A DNA stretch of 16,910 nucleotides from JBPOIS01 sp052034295. Lineage in GTDB: Bacteria > Pseudomonadota > Gammaproteobacteria > Pseudomonadales > Moraxellaceae. This document shows positions 15,355 through 16,910 of this stretch, one piece after another (within the stretch, counting starts at the first letter, position 1; the number at the start of each line of letters is the position of its first letter). The stretch covers positions 1-16,910 of the forward strand of contig JBPOIS010000214.1 of the NCBI GenBank assembly GCA_052034295.1. Direction: 5' to 3'. Both the position numbers and the translations under genes were made by a program. Below the pieces are notes generated by a model. The model ran no database searches and had not been told where the DNA came from. It worked only from the letters and a program-made list of their open reading frames with translations.

Positions 15355-15720
15355 GATTTAAAAAGACACGGCGTTCTGGTCGGCCATGGGATGCAGGGTG
15401 GGGCAGTCCGGACGGCTCTGGCCCCTGAAACGCCACGCCAGCCCCGAGTGTCATACTGCCACGGGACATCCTGCGCCGGTTGCCTGCGCACAGGTCACAA
15501 TGGCTTCGGCTGGGTTCAGCCTGCGGTTGATTTCAGCAAAATACGGTTGCACCAGGCGTGTGGTGCCGATGGGCGCTGGGCGAGGGCAATGCCTTGAATC
15601 CCCAGAGCCCACCCAAAAAAACACGATGTTTCACCCCACAGGACCCGTGGGGGCCGCACACGGATCAGCGCGGCACCCTGTTGGGTCTGCACAGGCTGTC
15701 CACACCAGCGGATCTAGGAG
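15355..15720. other. Stretch without a supportable gene
   Basis: This GC-rich stretch of about 365 bp lies between the CSLREA operon terminator and the low-GC module. Open frames cross it on both strands, but none has family character. The plus-strand frame from 15386 is rich in Gly, Pro, Ser, Arg and His and looks random. A minus-strand frame of about 55 codons ending at 15451 includes the more protein-like string QPYFAEINRRLNPAEAIVTC and may be the remnant of a lost gene. No tRNA, integrase or clear attachment site is visible. It probably marks a junction between core DNA and inserted DNA. Confidence 0.5.
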
Positions 15721-15722
15721 CT

Positions 15723-15758
15723 GTCATCAAATGACTTGAGATCATTTGCTGATATCTT
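15723..15758 (+). promoter_or_regulatory. Overlapping dyads and weak promoter ahead of the HIT module
   Basis: Two inverted repeats overlap. GTCAT-CAA-ATGAC (15723-15735) is a perfect dyad, and CAAATGA (15728-15734) pairs with TCATTTG (15742-15748) across seven bases. Inside and just after them are possible promoter boxes: ATGACT (15731-15736) as -35 and TATCTT (15753-15758) as -10, with a 16-bp spacer. This layout suits an operator where a dimeric repressor blocks the promoter. The binding protein is not known. Confidence 0.4.
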
Positions 15759-15770
15759 CATCCTGGCGGG

Positions 15771-15870
15771 ATGAGCAAGCGCTATGCTCTAGATACGATT
15801 GAACAAGGATCAATGGAGTGATGAGCAAGCGCTATGTTCTAGATACGATTGAACAAGGATCAATGGAGTG
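15771..15870 (+). repeat. 50-bp tandem duplication (two copies)
   Basis: Copy 1 is 15771-15820 and copy 2 is 15821-15870. They abut directly and differ at a single base (C at 15787, T at 15837). Each copy begins ATGAGCAAGCGCTATG, contains TTGAACAAGG, and ends CAATGGAGTG. The near identity points to a recent duplication or to selection keeping both copies. The final GGAG of copy 2 lies nine bases before the HIT start and probably serves as its ribosome site. Confidence 0.97.
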
Positions 15871-15871
15871 A
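15821..15871 (+). CDS. Possible 16-residue leader peptide encoded by the repeat
   Basis: Each repeat copy encodes a small frame, MSKRYVLDTIEQGSME in copy 2; copy 1 has Ala in place of Val. The copy 1 frame (15771-15821) ends in a TGA that overlaps the copy 2 ATG as TGATG. The copy 2 frame ends in TGA at 15869-15871 and is in the same frame as the HIT gene, which starts seven bases later. AAGGA lies 14-18 bases ahead of the copy 2 ATG, a rather distant ribosome site. This could be a translated leader that couples ribosomes into the HIT gene, or chance. There is no homologue that I recognise. Confidence 0.25.
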   Translation: MSKRYVLDTIEQGSME

Positions 15872-15877
15872 TGCAGG

Positions 15878-16270
15878 ATGGCCTCGCAACAATGCCCGTT
15901 TTGCACTTTGCCAGCCACACGGATTGTGCATCGCAACCGGAGTGGCGTGGTGATTCGTGATGGTTTTCCAGTCTCAGCAGGGCATAGCCTGATCATTCCA
16001 CACCGGCACATCGGGTCTTTTTTTGAGCTGACAACGTCTGAGCGTGATGATTTACTCGCCTTACTGGATTGGGCAAAACAGCAATTGACCGAAGAGTTGT
16101 CACCTGATGGCTGGAACATCGGAATCAACGATGGTGCAGCTGCGGGTCAAACAGTGCCACATTTGCACATTCACCTCATTCCACGGTTTCATGGTGACAT
16201 GCCAGATCCGCGTGGTGGTGTGCGTTGGGTGATTGCAGACAAAGCGGACTACTGGAGCAAAAAAACTTGA
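15878..16270 (+). CDS. HIT family protein (nucleotide hydrolase/transferase)
   Basis: 130-residue histidine-triad protein. The family hydrolyses or transfers nucleotidyl groups from compounds such as Ap4A, adenylylated amines or AMP-lysine. The catalytic triad motif is H95-L-H97-I-H99 followed by LIPRF. The preceding NIGINDGAAAGQTVPHLH stretch is the standard substrate loop. C6-P-F-C9 with downstream histidines forms the zinc site seen in many bacterial HIT proteins, and HSLIIPHRH (36-44) is the conserved strand before it. The short length and C-terminal DYW fit a free-standing enzyme. GGAG (15865-15868) sits nine bases before ATG 15878. Codon use is less GC-rich than in upstream genes. Its stop overlaps the next start as TGATG, so it is probably part of a small accessory operon rather than the housekeeping HinT gene. 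Confidence 0.9.
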   Translation: MASQQCPFCTLPATRIVHRNRSGVVIRDGFPVSAGHSLIIPHRHIGSFFELTTSERDDLLALLDWAKQQLTEELSPDGWNIGINDGAAAGQTVPHLHIHLIPRFHGDMPDPRGGVRWVIADKADYWSKKT

Positions 16271-16910
16271 TGATTGGCACGAATTGCCCCACTCCCAGTG
16301 CTCAAGAGCAATTGCAGTTTTTACAGCGCATCCAGCAGTTGCTGAATGATTCGAGCTTCACCTCGACCTATAAATTTGCCTTGTTGCTGGCGATCACCGA
16401 GTTGTCGGTTGAGATGGGGCAGGACAGTGGTGAGAGCTTGGCGATCCCGATTCGTACACTGGCAGAAAAAACCATTGAGCTGTACTGGCAGCAGACTTTG
16501 CCGTATCTGCCTGAACAGGCCGATCAAGGCATTTTTTGGCAAAACACCAGTAAACAGGCCGCTATCATTAACAGTGTGTTAGCGTTACGAGCAGCGGGGT
16601 GTCGCACCTTAGCCCAAGCCAGAATGCACCCCCAGTGGAGCCAGACGGTACGGCAGGTCGGCGATACCCTTAAAAGGATGCCCATTCAGTACCTGCAAAA
16701 CATCAATGGTCAACACATACCGTTTATTTATCAACCCAATGTGCAACAAGGCCAGTTGATCTTGCAGCAAGGTGCAATGTATTGCCTCAGACAGTTTCAA
16801 GGCATCATCCAGCAGTTGGTGCGGCAAAAGTGGATTGGCTTTATCCAAAAAGTTGCCGTCAACCAAGTCATGCTGGGTGAGCAGCATGACTTGGAAGCAT
16901 TTTTGTTTGG
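16270..16910 (+). CDS. Unidentified protein, cut by the window end; possible HNH-nuclease family
   Basis: The first 213 codons of a longer gene, starting at ATG 16270 and overlapping the HIT stop by one base (TGATG). The product has no signal peptide or membrane segment. Visible traits are a Gln-rich helix LQFLQRIQQLLNDSSF, then TSTYKFALLLAITELSVEMG, then IPIRTLAEKTIELYWQQTLPY and FWQNTSKQAAIINSV, then PIQYLQNINGQHIPFIYQP. From memory, the TYKFALLLA...YWQQ...QNTxxQAAII pattern occurs in proteins annotated as HNH endonuclease-domain proteins, whose nuclease motif is C-terminal and therefore beyond this window. I cannot confirm it. Leucine is often TTG or TTA, unlike upstream genes, which suggests foreign origin. 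With the HIT protein it may form part of a restriction or phage-defence module. Confidence 0.6.
   Translation, partial: MIGTNCPTPSAQEQLQFLQRIQQLLNDSSFTSTYKFALLLAITELSVEMGQDSGESLAIPIRTLAEKTIELYWQQTLPYLPEQADQGIFWQNTSKQAAIINSVLALRAAGCRTLAQARMHPQWSQTVRQVGDTLKRMPIQYLQNINGQHIPFIYQPNVQQGQLILQQGAMYCLRQFQGIIQQLVRQKWIGFIQKVAVNQVMLGEQHDLEAFLF

Noticed and set aside
15451..15630. Short minus-strand frame with QPYFAEINRRLNPAEAIVTC
   Set aside because: Part of it is protein-like, but it is short, starts only at a GTG with no clear ribosome site, and matches nothing I recognise. I kept it as a possible remnant only.
15692..15705. DnaA-box-like CTGTCCACA
   Set aside because: Single partial match to TTATCCACA, no cluster of boxes and no AT-rich unwinding element.
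15386..15739. 117-codon plus-strand frame after the DUF2057 terminator
   Set aside because: Random-looking composition, no ribosome site, and it crosses the apparent composition boundary.
15771..15870. CRISPR array
   Set aside because: The two 50-bp units abut directly with no spacers between them, so this is a tandem duplication.
16321..16542. Minus-strand frames opposite the last gene
   Set aside because: The plus-strand frame is continuous, coupled to the HIT gene, and protein-like; the reverse frames are broken.

Overview
The window reads as a chromosomal segment of a GC-rich Gram-negative bacterium, most likely a gammaproteobacterium of the Pseudomonadales. A Moraxellaceae-like relative is my best guess, from gene families and gene order only. 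Supporting points are a type II secretion (T2SS) pseudopilin operon, the divergent purMN / AI-2E-family transporter-hda arrangement, etfBA, and two proteins with C-terminal sorting signals of GlyGly-CTERM type. Most of the window is dense, strongly CTG-biased coding sequence (for example 42 of 60 bases are G or C in 2161-2220).

Layout. 1-1124: end of a T2SS operon (gspJ tail, gspK). 1164-2765: an enlarged QueD/PTPS-family protein and the XerC recombinase. 2828-4717: etfBA with a recognisable -10 box upstream and a strong terminator downstream. 4827-6244: a Spo0M-like protein followed closely by a glutathione S-transferase. 6287-7992 (minus strand): purM-purN, coupled by TGATG. 8137-10094 (plus strand): an AI-2E-family permease starting at TTG, overlapping hda by ATGA. 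10213-15308: three closely spaced genes for exported proteins. Two are paralogous CSLREA / beta-helix proteins ending in a Gly-rich + hydrophobic + Arg-rich tail, and the third is a DUF2057 (YccT/CsgI-like) periplasmic protein. A clean terminator closes this operon.

From about 15720 to the window end the character changes. GC falls (28 of 60 in 16321-16380), TTG and TTA leucine codons become common, and a new module starts. It has overlapping dyad symmetries, a 50-bp element duplicated in tandem (one mismatch), a HIT-family protein, and a gene coupled to it by TGATG that runs off the window. I take this as the edge of a horizontally acquired segment, possibly a defence island. The last protein looks like a family I associate with HNH nucleases, but its C-terminus is outside the window, so that is only a hypothesis.

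How genes may work together: GspJ/GspK belong to the secretion apparatus that, in other bacteria, carries GlyGly-CTERM proteins to the surface. The CSLREA pair are therefore plausible clients, with the DUF2057 protein as a co-expressed periplasmic partner. The rest is housekeeping: purine synthesis, electron transfer, chromosome dimer resolution and control of DnaA.
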